Part shown: one piece after another, positions 27,245-35,210 of the stretch
How the letters are laid out: every line of letters starts with the position of its first letter
How positions within the stretch are numbered: position 1 is the first letter of the stretch
DNA from: Gemmatimonadaceae bacterium
GTDB lineage: Bacteria > Gemmatimonadota > Gemmatimonadetes > Gemmatimonadales > Gemmatimonadaceae
Assembly: GCA_025929535.1 (NCBI GenBank)
Contig: JAICLZ010000013.1
Location: 1-64,000, forward strand
Direction of reading: 5' to 3'
DNA: 64,000 bases
Made by a program: the position numbers and the translations under genes
Notes under the pieces: model-generated
Seen by the model: the letters and a program-made list of their open reading frames with translations, nothing else
Told to the model about the DNA's origin: nothing
Database searches by the model: none

Positions 27245-29594
27245 TCTGACCCCGGCCGCGGCCGCCGTGACACTCGGCGGCGACAGCGTGGCCGAATTTC
27301 TGTCCGTGATCGCGGAGGCTCCCGACTTCGCGACTGCCGCGCAGTTCGTGTGCGAGCAGCTCGCGAAATTCGCGGGCGCATCGCGTGCGCTGCTCTTCAC
27401 GCTCGACGACGACGACTCCGCGCTCGCGCTCGCGGCGTGCACGGGGTACGGCACGGACGACGCGCCCGCGTTGCGGTTCACCGTGGAGCACGAATCACAT
27501 CCACTCTCGTATTCGGTGCTCTCGCTCACGCCGCTCCTGTGCGAGCGGGGCGGACGCGAGGTCGCGCTGCCGTTCGACGATTGCCTGATCCTCCCCTTTC
27601 CGCAGCCGCAGCAGAAGGGATCGCCCCCGATCATGACGGAGCAGCGCCTGCGCTCCGCGGTGCCCACGCCCTGTCGCCAGCTGCCGCAGCTCACCGCCCC
27701 GGAGGGACGCCGCCGCATCGGGCACGCGCCTTTCGCCGCGATCCTGCTCGAGGGCGCGAGCCTGCACATCAACGCGGATGCCCTGGCGGGCGCCGCACTG
27801 CTGGCCGGACCCGTGCTGGCGCGCACGCAACACATGGAGCGATATCGCCAATCGGCCGAGCGTCTGGATGAGCAGCGCGATCTGCTGACGACGATCATCA
27901 ACTCGCTTCCGGATCCGATCGTCATCACCGATGCCGCCACCGACATCGTGGTGCAGAACCGGCGCGCGGAGCACCTGCTCTCCACGAGCGATCTGGATTC
28001 CGAGGGGCGGCGCCGGGCCGTCGAGATCAACAATCTGCTCTTCACATCGTACCTCTCTCGCTCCGTGATCGGCGGCCCGCGCGCGCAGGGCGGCGCGCGC
28101 GAGCTGAACCTCGTCGATCCCGACGAGGGGAACGATCTGCTCTTCGAGGTGCTGGCGCATCCGCTGCACGAGTCCTCGCGACAGGGCGCATTCGTCTCCG
28201 TGCTTCGCGACGTCACCGATCTCCGGCGCGCCGTGGCGGAGCTCGAGCGCCAGGTGCAGCGCGGCCGGCTGGCGGAGATCGATGCCACGCGCGAGCGCGA
28301 TCGGCTCAATTTGATTCTCGAGAACGTGGCCGATCCGATCCTGGTGACGGACGACCGGTCGAACATCATCCTCATGAACCCGCAGGCGGAGGAGCTCTTC
28401 CAGTTCGACACGCACGCGGACAACCACGCGCGGGCCGCTGCGGTGCGCGGCAACGACACCAAGTTCACGACGTTCATCTCCGACTTCACCATCGGGCTCG
28501 CGAACGCGCGGCGCGAGCAGATGCGGCTCGCGCAGCCCGCCACGGGGGCGGTGCTGCCGGTGGAAGTGGTGTCGGGAAAGATCATGAACGCGCGCGGCGA
28601 GCCGATGGCGATCGTTTCCGTGCTGCACGATCTCACCAAGCAGGTGGAGAACGAGCGGTTGTACGAGGAGCTCAAGCGCTTCAGCTCCCAGCTGGAGGCG
28701 CGCATCCGCGCCGCCACCGCCGATCTCGGCGAGCAGAACAAGCGACTGCAGTGGTCGTCGCGCGAGCTCCAGAAGGCCAACCGGCTCAAGAGCGAGTTCC
28801 TCGCCAGCATGTCGCACGAGCTGCGCACTCCGCTCAACGCGATCATGGGCTACGCGGCGCTGCTCGCGGATCGCATCTACGGCGATGTGAACGACCGCCA
28901 GGAAGAGGGACTGCGGCGCATTCACGTGTCGGCGCAGCATCTGCTGGCGCTCATCAACGACATTCTCGATCTCGCCAAGATCGAAGCCGGCAAAATGCCG
29001 CTGCATCTCGCTCCGGTGTCCGTGGCGCTCGTGGTCGCGGAGATCTCGCAGCAGGTGGAGCCCACCGTCCGTCGCAAGAGGCTGACGTTCTCCACGGATT
29101 TGCCCGGCGATCTGCCGGTGATGATCAGCGATGAGACCAAGATCAAGCAGGTGTTGCTGAATCTTCTCAGCAACGCGGTGAAGTTCACGAATACCGGTGG
29201 CGTGGTCGTGCGCGTGCGCATCGAGGGCAACGTCGTGCGCGTGGACATCGAGGACACGGGCATCGGTATTCGCCCGGAGGACATGGAAGCGATCTGGGAG
29301 GACTTCCGCCAGGTCGATCAGTCGCGCACGCGGGAGTTCGGCGGCACGGGCCTCGGCTTGAGCATCACGCGCAAGCTGATCCAGGCACTCGGCGGCTCCG
29401 TGCGCGTCGAGAGCGAGTACGGCAAGGGCTCGACGTTCTCCGTGGCGCTGCCACTGCAACTCTCTCCACGACTCGCCAGCGACGTGCTGCACACCGAGCC
29501 GCTCCCGCTGGGCGAGAGCGAGGCCGAGAGCGACGATGCCTGGGCGGGGGTGGCGGCGTCGCGGCTGAATCTGGGAGCGTCCGAGCCGGGTTAG
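27225..29594 (+). CDS. Sensor histidine kinase with GAF and two PAS domains
   Basis: Encodes 789 residues from TTG 27225; a GTG at 27267 is an alternative. A GAF-like domain (about 25-205), two PAS domains (about 220-345 and 350-485; [10 protein letters not shown] and [10 protein letters not shown]), a coiled coil and a HisKA domain with His531 in [11 protein letters not shown] come first. HATPase_c follows ([25 protein letters not shown]). No membrane helix is present, so it senses a cytoplasmic cue. No response regulator is adjacent. It begins inside gvpA and is thus likely co-translated with the vesicle genes; its stop overlaps the convergent GMC gene by four bases. Confidence 0.93.
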   Translation: MSSSARDLTPAAAAVTLGGDSVAEFLSVIAEAPDFATAAQFVCEQLAKFAGASRALLFTLDDDDSALALAACTGYGTDDAPALRFTVEHESHPLSYSVLSLTPLLCERGGREVALPFDDCLILPFPQPQQKGSPPIMTEQRLRSAVPTPCRQLPQLTAPEGRRRIGHAPFAAILLEGASLHINADALAGAALLAGPVLARTQHMERYRQSAERLDEQRDLLTTIINSLPDPIVITDAATDIVVQNRRAEHLLSTSDLDSEGRRRAVEINNLLFTSYLSRSVIGGPRAQGGARELNLVDPDEGNDLLFEVLAHPLHESSRQGAFVSVLRDVTDLRRAVAELERQVQRGRLAEIDATRERDRLNLILENVADPILVTDDRSNIILMNPQAEELFQFDTHADNHARAAAVRGNDTKFTTFISDFTIGLANARREQMRLAQPATGAVLPVEVVSGKIMNARGEPMAIVSVLHDLTKQVENERLYEELKRFSSQLEARIRAATADLGEQNKRLQWSSRELQKANRLKSEFLASMSHELRTPLNAIMGYAALLADRIYGDVNDRQEEGLRRIHVSAQHLLALINDILDLAKIEAGKMPLHLAPVSVALVVAEISQQVEPTVRRKRLTFSTDLPGDLPVMISDETKIKQVLLNLLSNAVKFTNTGGVVVRVRIEGNVVRVDIEDTGIGIRPEDMEAIWEDFRQVDQSRTREFGGTGLGLSITRKLIQALGGSVRVESEYGKGSTFSVALPLQLSPRLASDVLHTEPLPLGESEAESDDAWAGVAASRLNLGASEPG

Positions 29595-31102
29595 CCCGTG
29601 GCGCTCAGGTGCCGCGCGAGTCGCACGCTCGAGGCCACGATCGTCAGCACTGGATTGACGAATCCCGCGGTTGGAAATGTGGAGGCTCCGGCCACGTAGA
29701 GGTTGTCCGTCGCGTGGACGCGGCCGTGTGCGTCCGCTACTCCCTGGCGCGGATCGTCGTGCATGCGCGTAGTCCCCGCGTGGTGGTGCGCATTCGGATC
29801 GGGGCATGCAGCGTGGTCGACCGTCACCGTGCCCAGTGCCTCGAGCTCCGTGCCAAACAGCGCGCGCAGACGCTCGAGACGGTCGTGATCGTCGGCGCGC
29901 CAGCTCCAGTGCAGCGCAGGGATCGGCACACCGAGCGAGTCGCGGCGCGTGCTCAGCGTCACGCGATTGTCGCGATGCGGCGTCTGCTCGACGTTGAGCA
30001 GCACGGTGAATCCATCGTATGCGCGCGCGGGATGACGGGTGCGGGACCAGCCGTGGCCCTCCCTCCGCATCCAGCCCGCGGCGAACGGCGGCAATCCGGC
30101 CGTCAATCGAAGACGCCGAGTGATTGGGCGTGGTATCAGCGTCGCCGACGCATTGAGCAGATCCTCCCGCGCAATCATCGCCCGATCGAGCGCGAGCCGG
30201 CCGACGATCCACGTCCCGTCGCCGGCGCGCCACTGATCGTAGAACGCCGAACGCGCGTACAGATCGGTGCTTCGCGGATGCAGTGTGAGCGCGCGGTCGC
30301 GAGGGTGCTCCAAGAATCCGCGCCCCACCCACCCGGAGCCGTTGCCCATCGCGCCGGTCCCGTCGTTGGTAAGCAGCAGCAGGCGGGCGTTCTCCACCGC
30401 GCCGGCGGCGAGCACGACGCGCTTTGCACGCACGGTCCAGCGCGCACCTCCCGGTGTCGCAACGGAGATGTGCGTGATGCTTCGCTGCGATGAATTGGCG
30501 TGCAGCGCCACCGCGGTCGCATGCGTGCACAGGCGCACGTTGGTCGCGCGAGCGACGCGTGCTCGAAGCGGCGACAGGAGAGCGTCTCGCGTGCCCATCT
30601 GGTACACCCGGGATACAATCGCGGGACCGAGCGTGCTCCATGGCTGGTGGCGCGCATCGGCCCACGCGCCTCCGTCGTACGAGAACGGACCGAGGCCGCA
30701 GATCCGCTGCGCGCGCTCGTAGTCGGCGCGGAGATCGTCGAGCGTGAAGGGCCAGCCAGCGTGCTCGCGGCCGGGGCGACGCTCGAAGTCTGCCGCATCG
30801 AGAGGCGCGTACTTGGCTCCGATCATGCCCGCGGTTGCCGAATTCCAGATCTGCGCTGTGCCACCGATGCCCCGACTGCGGGTCGCACCGAGGCCGGCAT
30901 AGACATCTCCGCTGGTTTCACCAACATTGAGCGCGAGAATGTCGGCTTCCGATCGATGACTCCCACTTTCGATCACGATCACATCGCACCGCTTGTCCAC
31001 GAGCTCCGCCGCGAGTACCAGCCCTGCCGGACCCGCGCCGACGATACATGTGTCGGTGTCGAGCGTCGCGCCCTCACGGAATCGCCTTGCGTCGAGCTCC
31101 AT
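29591..31102 (-). CDS. GMC-type FAD-dependent oxidoreductase
   Basis: Encodes 503 residues. FAD is bound by the N-terminal Rossmann motif CIVGAGPAGLV (about 19-29) with GGTAQIWN a little later. The C-terminal GMC signature is clear: HHAGTTRMHDDPRQGV, then NLYVAGASTFPTAGFVNPVL. The His in HHAGTTRM is in the catalytic His position of this family. Substrate alcohol or sugar is unknown. The gene is divergent from a glycosyltransferase gene only 26 bases away, which hints at a shared promoter region and a common carbohydrate pathway. Confidence 0.93.
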   Translation of the reverse strand: MELDARRFREGATLDTDTCIVGAGPAGLVLAAELVDKRCDVIVIESGSHRSEADILALNVGETSGDVYAGLGATRSRGIGGTAQIWNSATAGMIGAKYAPLDAADFERRPGREHAGWPFTLDDLRADYERAQRICGLGPFSYDGGAWADARHQPWSTLGPAIVSRVYQMGTRDALLSPLRARVARATNVRLCTHATAVALHANSSQRSITHISVATPGGARWTVRAKRVVLAAGAVENARLLLLTNDGTGAMGNGSGWVGRGFLEHPRDRALTLHPRSTDLYARSAFYDQWRAGDGTWIVGRLALDRAMIAREDLLNASATLIPRPITRRLRLTAGLPPFAAGWMRREGHGWSRTRHPARAYDGFTVLLNVEQTPHRDNRVTLSTRRDSLGVPIPALHWSWRADDHDRLERLRALFGTELEALGTVTVDHAACPDPNAHHHAGTTRMHDDPRQGVADAHGRVHATDNLYVAGASTFPTAGFVNPVLTIVASSVRLARHLSATG

Positions 31103-31128
31103 GCTCCTCCACTTCCGGTGACGCGCGC

Positions 31129-32028
31129 ATGACCGTGGCCGATCGCGCCGTGACGATCATCATCCCGACGCTCGGGTTGCGCGAGCGCGCGGCCTCGCTT
31201 CAGGCCGCGATCGCGAGCGCGCTCGCGCAGGACGGCGTGTGCCCGACCGTGCTCATCGTGCTCAATGGGCCACGTCGCGATGCTGCCGTCGAGCGCGAGC
31301 TCAGTGAAGATCGCCGCGTAATGCTGTTGGTGCGAGAGGCGCCGGGCCTTCCCGCCGCACTCGCCGCCGGACGCGCGATGGTGAAGACGCCATGGTTCAC
31401 CGCGCTCGATGATGACGACTTTCTTCTGCCCGGCGCGCTCCTGCTCCGTGTTCGGGCGCTCGAGGAGCGTGCGGATTGCGCGGCCGTGATCACCAATGGC
31501 TTCCGGCGGAACGGCTCCGGCGATGAGCTGCACGTGAAGGCCGACAACCGGGTGCATGCGGATCCACTTCGCACGATGCTCGAGGGCAACTGGTTCCTGC
31601 CCGGGTCGTGGCTGTGCCGAACGGAGGCCGTCGGCCTGCACGTCTTCGAGGAGATGCCGAGCTATCTCGAGTGTACGTATCTGGCGCTGCGGATTGCCGC
31701 GGAGCATCCGGTCATCTGGCGAGACACGCCTACGGTCGTGTACAGCGTGGGCAGTCCGGAGGCGGAATCGCTCTCGCGTGCGTACGTGCTCGGCCAGGTG
31801 GCCGGGCTGCGCCGCATCATCGCGCTGAATCTCCCCGACGATGTGCGTCGCGCACTGCGCTCGCGCATCGCGGGCGCCTATCACGCGGCCGCCGACCACG
31901 AGCTCGTCGCGGGCGCACGCCTCGCGGCGTGGCGCTGGCACGTGGCATCGCTGATGCAGCCGTCCGGGTGGCGATATCTCCCGTTCACACGGCACCTGCT
32001 GCGCGACGCCCTGCGCCGGCGCTCGTGA
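31129..32028 (+). CDS. Family 2-type glycosyltransferase
   Basis: Encodes 299 residues. The ATG at 31129 begins VTIIIPTLGLRERAASL, the GT-A opening. The nucleotide-sugar/metal site reads ALDDDDFLLPGALLL near residue 92. No membrane helix is seen, so it acts on a soluble or membrane-surface acceptor. Its stop overlaps the GTG of the phosphodiesterase-like gene by four bases. The divergent GMC oxidoreductase is 26 bases away. Confidence 0.92.
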   Translation: MTVADRAVTIIIPTLGLRERAASLQAAIASALAQDGVCPTVLIVLNGPRRDAAVERELSEDRRVMLLVREAPGLPAALAAGRAMVKTPWFTALDDDDFLLPGALLLRVRALEERADCAAVITNGFRRNGSGDELHVKADNRVHADPLRTMLEGNWFLPGSWLCRTEAVGLHVFEEMPSYLECTYLALRIAAEHPVIWRDTPTVVYSVGSPEAESLSRAYVLGQVAGLRRIIALNLPDDVRRALRSRIAGAYHAAADHELVAGARLAAWRWHVASLMQPSGWRYLPFTRHLLRDALRRRS

Positions 32029-33599
32029 GCGCGCCGTCTGCACGCCTGCTCGTGATCGGCATCGACGCGGCGAGCCCCGATCTGCTCGACGCATGGACGG
32101 CGGATGGGACGCTCCCGAATCTCGCGTCGCTCGCGCAGCGAGGACTCGTGGCGCGGATGCGCGGCATCGAAGGATTTTTCGTGGGATCGACGTGGGCGTC
32201 GATGTACACCGGCACCAACCCCGCACGGCACGGGCTGCACTATCAGATGCAGCTCGTGCCCGGAAGCTACCGGCTGGAGGATCGCGCGGCCGGCGCGTTC
32301 GTCGAGCGCGATCCGTTCTGGCGCGTCTTGAGTCGCGCGGGGAAGCGAGTGGCTGTGCTCGATGTGCCGCTGAGCAGGATCGAGCACGAGCTCAATGGTG
32401 TGCAGGTGGTGGAGTGGGGCGGCCACGACGCGTTCTTCGGATACTCGACGTTGCCTCCCGGGCTCGCGTCGGACATTGAGGCTCGCTTCGGCACGCATCC
32501 CGCCGGAGTATCGTGCGATGCCGAGCGACGAGGGGCCGAGGACTATCGACGGTTCATTTCGTCGCTCGAGCGCGGCGTCGCGCGCAAGGGCGCGTGGAGC
32601 GCGGAGCTTCTCGCGCGCGGAGGGTGGGACCTGTTCATGGAGGTGTTCACCGAGTCGCACTGTGTCGGGCATCAGTGTTGGCACCTGCACGATTCCGCCC
32701 ACCCGGCGCACGACGCGACGGTCGCGGCCATCACGGGAGATCCGCTTCGCACCGTGTACAGGGCAATCGATCGGGAGATCGGGACGCTCGTGGAGGCGGC
32801 GGGTGATGCGCAGGTGATCGTGTTTGCCGCGCACGGGATGGCGAGTCGCTACGGCGCGCAATTTCTTCTGCGCGACGTGCTCTGTGCACTCGGCGTTGCG
32901 GCGCCGATTCCGCGCTCCTTTCGTGGGCGGGTGCGCGACGCCGCCGGGCGCGCGTGGCGCGCGATGCCCGAGCGTGTGCGCGCGCTGGCTGGCCCGCTGC
33001 GCCGTCGCGTGCTTCCCGATTCCGCGGCGCACCTGCCCCCGTCCGGAATCGGCGTCGATCCGCACCGGAGCTTCTGCTTCCCGCTCGCCAACGGCCTGGC
33101 CGTCAGTGGTATTCGCCTCAACCTCGAAGGGCGCGAGCCGCGAGGCCTGCTGGCGCCAGGCGAACGGGCCGATCGCTTCGTCGAGCAACTCGAACGGGAC
33201 CTGCTCGCGATCGTCGACGGCGTGAGTGATGCGCCGCTCGTGAAGCGAGTGGTGCGCACGCGAGAGCTGTACGATGGCGAGCATCTGAACGCCCTGCCGG
33301 ACGTGCTGGTCGAGTGGAACGAAGCGGTCGCGAACGGGAGCACGGCGCTCGGCGACGGTGCCGGTGCACGCGTGAGCGCGGGGTCCGCCAGGATCGGCAC
33401 GATCGTGGGAGCGAACGACTACGGGCGGAGTGGCGAGCATCGGCCCGGCGGGTGGCTCGTAGCCGCCGGGCCCGGGGTGGAGCACGGTACGCTCGCGCAT
33501 CCACCATCGCTGCTCGATCTCGCACCGACGATTGCGCGCATCCTCGGCGTCGAGCTGCCTGGCGCAGACGGCGCCCCGATTCCCGAGATCGTGGCATAG
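32025..33599 (+). CDS. Type I phosphodiesterase/alkaline-phosphatase-superfamily protein
   Basis: Encodes 524 residues from a GTG overlapping the glycosyltransferase stop. The metal-site opening LLVIGIDAASPDLLDAW and the nucleophile region GSTWASMYTGTNPARHG are those of type I phosphodiesterases/nucleotide pyrophosphatases. Later, VFAAHGMASRYG replaces the usual SDHG and DLAPTIARILG ends the core. The missing Asp before His in AAHG is noteworthy and may weaken metal binding. No signal peptide is visible, so it is probably cytoplasmic. Coupling suggests a sugar-phosphate or lipid-linked substrate. Confidence 0.88.
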   Translation: MSAPSARLLVIGIDAASPDLLDAWTADGTLPNLASLAQRGLVARMRGIEGFFVGSTWASMYTGTNPARHGLHYQMQLVPGSYRLEDRAAGAFVERDPFWRVLSRAGKRVAVLDVPLSRIEHELNGVQVVEWGGHDAFFGYSTLPPGLASDIEARFGTHPAGVSCDAERRGAEDYRRFISSLERGVARKGAWSAELLARGGWDLFMEVFTESHCVGHQCWHLHDSAHPAHDATVAAITGDPLRTVYRAIDREIGTLVEAAGDAQVIVFAAHGMASRYGAQFLLRDVLCALGVAAPIPRSFRGRVRDAAGRAWRAMPERVRALAGPLRRRVLPDSAAHLPPSGIGVDPHRSFCFPLANGLAVSGIRLNLEGREPRGLLAPGERADRFVEQLERDLLAIVDGVSDAPLVKRVVRTRELYDGEHLNALPDVLVEWNEAVANGSTALGDGAGARVSAGSARIGTIVGANDYGRSGEHRPGGWLVAAGPGVEHGTLAHPPSLLDLAPTIARILGVELPGADGAPIPEIVA

Positions 33600-33676
33600 C
33601 GCGCAGCGCCCCTGCAGATTTGCTCAGCCATGGTCGCACACAGCCGCGCGGCGTGGAATCCCAAAGGATAAGACGA

Positions 33677-34126
33677 ATGCCTGATTCGACGATTCGCATG
33701 CGCGATGCGGCCGCAAGCGATGCCGATGCGATCGCCGCCTTGCTCGCGGAGCTCGGCCACGCTGTCCCGAGCACCGAGATTCCCTCGCGTGTCTCCGCGG
33801 TGTTGAGCGACCATGGCGCAGCACTGGTCGCGGTCGACGATGCGGACCAGCCACTCGGCGTGATCTCTCTGTCGCGCCACGTGGTGTTGCACGCGCCGGG
33901 TCCGATCGCCTACATCACCGCGCTCGTGACCGCGAGCACGGCACGACGGCGCGGCGTAGGGCAGCTTCTCGTGGAGGCGGCCAAGACGTGGGCAGTGGAG
34001 CACGGATGCGTGCGCCTCTCGGTCACGAGTGCGGAGCGACGGGCGGACGCGCACGCGTTCTATCCCGCCTGCGGCTTGCCGTACACGGGGCGTCGCTTTT
34101 CGATGGAGATTCCTCGAGGGAGTTGA
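33677..34126 (+). CDS. GNAT-family N-acetyltransferase
   Basis: Encodes 149 residues with a GGATAAG before the start. GNAT motifs: IRMRDAAASDADAIAALL at the start, TARRRGVGQLLVEAA (acetyl-CoA loop RRxGxG, near 90) and ADAHAFYPACGLPYTGRR at the end. The acceptor is unknown. It stands alone, 78 bases after the phosphodiesterase gene, and converges on the DUF4242 gene with a hairpin between them. Confidence 0.93.
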   Translation: MPDSTIRMRDAAASDADAIAALLAELGHAVPSTEIPSRVSAVLSDHGAALVAVDDADQPLGVISLSRHVVLHAPGPIAYITALVTASTARRRGVGQLLVEAAKTWAVEHGCVRLSVTSAERRADAHAFYPACGLPYTGRRFSMEIPRGS

Positions 34127-34191
34127 CTCGTACGTGCCATTCGCGCCTCTCCCGCTTCGCGGATCGATCGGATCATAGCCCATGAAAATGC

Positions 34192-34229
34192 GCGAGTCCC
34201 GCACTGAGCCATCTCAGCACCGGACTCGC
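34192..34229 (-). terminator. Long hairpin between convergent genes
   Basis: GCGAGTCC (34192-34199) pairs with GGACTCGC (34222-34229), and an inner CTGAG/CTCAG stem (34204-34208, 34213-34217) closes a CCAT loop, with small unpaired bulges between. Read on the minus strand it is followed by GCATTTTCATGG, so it fits as an intrinsic terminator for the lipoprotein/DUF4242 unit; it may also stop transcripts of the GNAT gene from the other side. Confidence 0.7.
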
Positions 34230-34252
34230 ACCTCTTCACTCCGCTCGGCTCC

Positions 34253-34555
34253 CTAGGCTGCGGAAGCGGCCGCCAACGTGTTCTCGTCGGCAGTGGTCGG
34301 ATCGATGGTCGTTGCGATCTCGAGCACGCGGTCGGCCGGGAATCCTCCGCGTCGCGCATGTTCGCGGATGATCTCCGCATCGCTCGCGATGTAGACGCAG
34401 GTGACCTTGTCCTCCGTCACGTAGCTCTGCACCCACTGAATGTCGGCGCCGAGCTCTCGCAGCACTGCGCACGATTTCTTCGCGATGTTTCTCAGGTCTG
34501 TCGCGGACAGGGCGCCCGCGTTCGGGATCTCGCGTTCGATCAGGAATTTCGGCAT
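34253..34555 (-). CDS. DUF4242 (SCO4226-like) protein
   Basis: Encodes 100 residues. The ATG at 34555 has GGAGAA eight bases upstream. The sequence MPKFLIEREIPNAG followed by LGADIQWVQSYVTEDKVTCVYIA (here split by helices) is typical of DUF4242, a ferredoxin-like small fold. One family member in Streptomyces is reported to bind nickel; function here is unknown. It follows the lipoprotein gene by 29 bases on the same strand, so the two form an operon. Confidence 0.92.
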   Translation of the reverse strand: MPKFLIEREIPNAGALSATDLRNIAKKSCAVLRELGADIQWVQSYVTEDKVTCVYIASDAEIIREHARRGGFPADRVLEIATTIDPTTADENTLAAASAA

Positions 34556-34584
34556 TGTCGTTCTCCGGCTGTGGGTGGCGGGCG

Positions 34585-35097
34585 TCAGTGCGCGACCATG
34601 GCTTGGATGTCCGTCGTGTTGCTGCAGTTCACCTGCGGATTCCAGTCCGCATACAGACCGCTCGGATTCGCCTTCCAGGCCCAGACGTGCAGTCCCCACA
34701 GCTGGAAGGTGTCGTTCTGCTTGAACTGTTGACCGAAGAGCACGGGCGGCGCGTCGCTTCGGGCGTGAGCGGTGTAGGGGATGATGTACTCCACGGCGAC
34801 CAGCAGCTCGCTTCCATCCGCCTGCGGCTCGTACAGCAGCAGCTCCGGCTTGTCCACCTGCACCGTTCCATCGATCAGTGCCGTGTTGCCGTAGTGAAAG
34901 CCCATGCCGCCCAGCGTCTGATCCGCCATGCACGAAGTGATCTTCGTGGACCAGCCCGCGGTCGTGGCGGCACTGAAGGTGCGAAATGGTGAGGTGACGC
35001 GCTTGAGCGTCGCCAGGTCCGCGTTCTGGCTGGACGTGGAATCGCTGCACGCTGCCAGAAGCATCGAACAGGTGAGTAGCTGTGCGGCTCGTATCAT
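34585..35097 (-). CDS. Small lipoprotein of unknown function
   Basis: Encodes 170 residues. The signal peptide ends in LLAAC, a clear lipobox, followed by a short Ser/Thr-rich linker. The mature part is beta-rich with many aromatic residues (LHVWAWKANPSGLYADWNP near 145), and two cysteines (near 57 and 159) could form a disulfide. No family is recognised. It is the first gene of a two-gene unit with DUF4242 and is divergent from the SARP-like regulator, with a palindrome and direct repeats between them. Confidence 0.8.
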   Translation of the reverse strand: MIRAAQLLTCSMLLAACSDSTSSQNADLATLKRVTSPFRTFSAATTAGWSTKITSCMADQTLGGMGFHYGNTALIDGTVQVDKPELLLYEPQADGSELLVAVEYIIPYTAHARSDAPPVLFGQQFKQNDTFQLWGLHVWAWKANPSGLYADWNPQVNCSNTTDIQAMVAH

Positions 35098-35134
35098 CCG
35101 TGCCTCGTATGGTTAGGTTATCGTGTACTTGCGC

Positions 35135-35194
35135 GATCATGATGATCCGGCGTCCTTAGCCACTCATTGCGCTCGGAATTAGCCACGAATTAGC
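35135..35194. promoter_or_regulatory. Palindrome and 11-base-spaced direct repeats in a divergent promoter
   Basis: Two features lie in the 113-base divergent gap. GATCAT-G-ATGATC (35135-35147) is a perfect 13-base palindrome. GAATTAGC occurs at 35176-35183 and again at 35187-35194, exactly 11 bases apart, and a further TTAGC lies 23 bases upstream at 35156-35160. SARP/BTAD regulators typically bind direct repeats spaced by one helical turn, and the next gene encodes such a protein. The assignment is inferred. Confidence 0.55.
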
Positions 35195-35210
35195 TGGTGA
35201 ACGGGAAACG

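Noticed and set aside
26570-28846. Minus-strand open frame of 758 codons
   Set aside because: Antisense to gvpA and the sensor kinase; Ser/Arg-rich with no recognisable domain.
27495-30665. Minus-strand open frame of 1056 codons
   Set aside because: It runs antisense through the histidine kinase and shifts out of the GMC frame; its Arg/His/Ala-rich sequence is the typical shadow of GC-rich genes.
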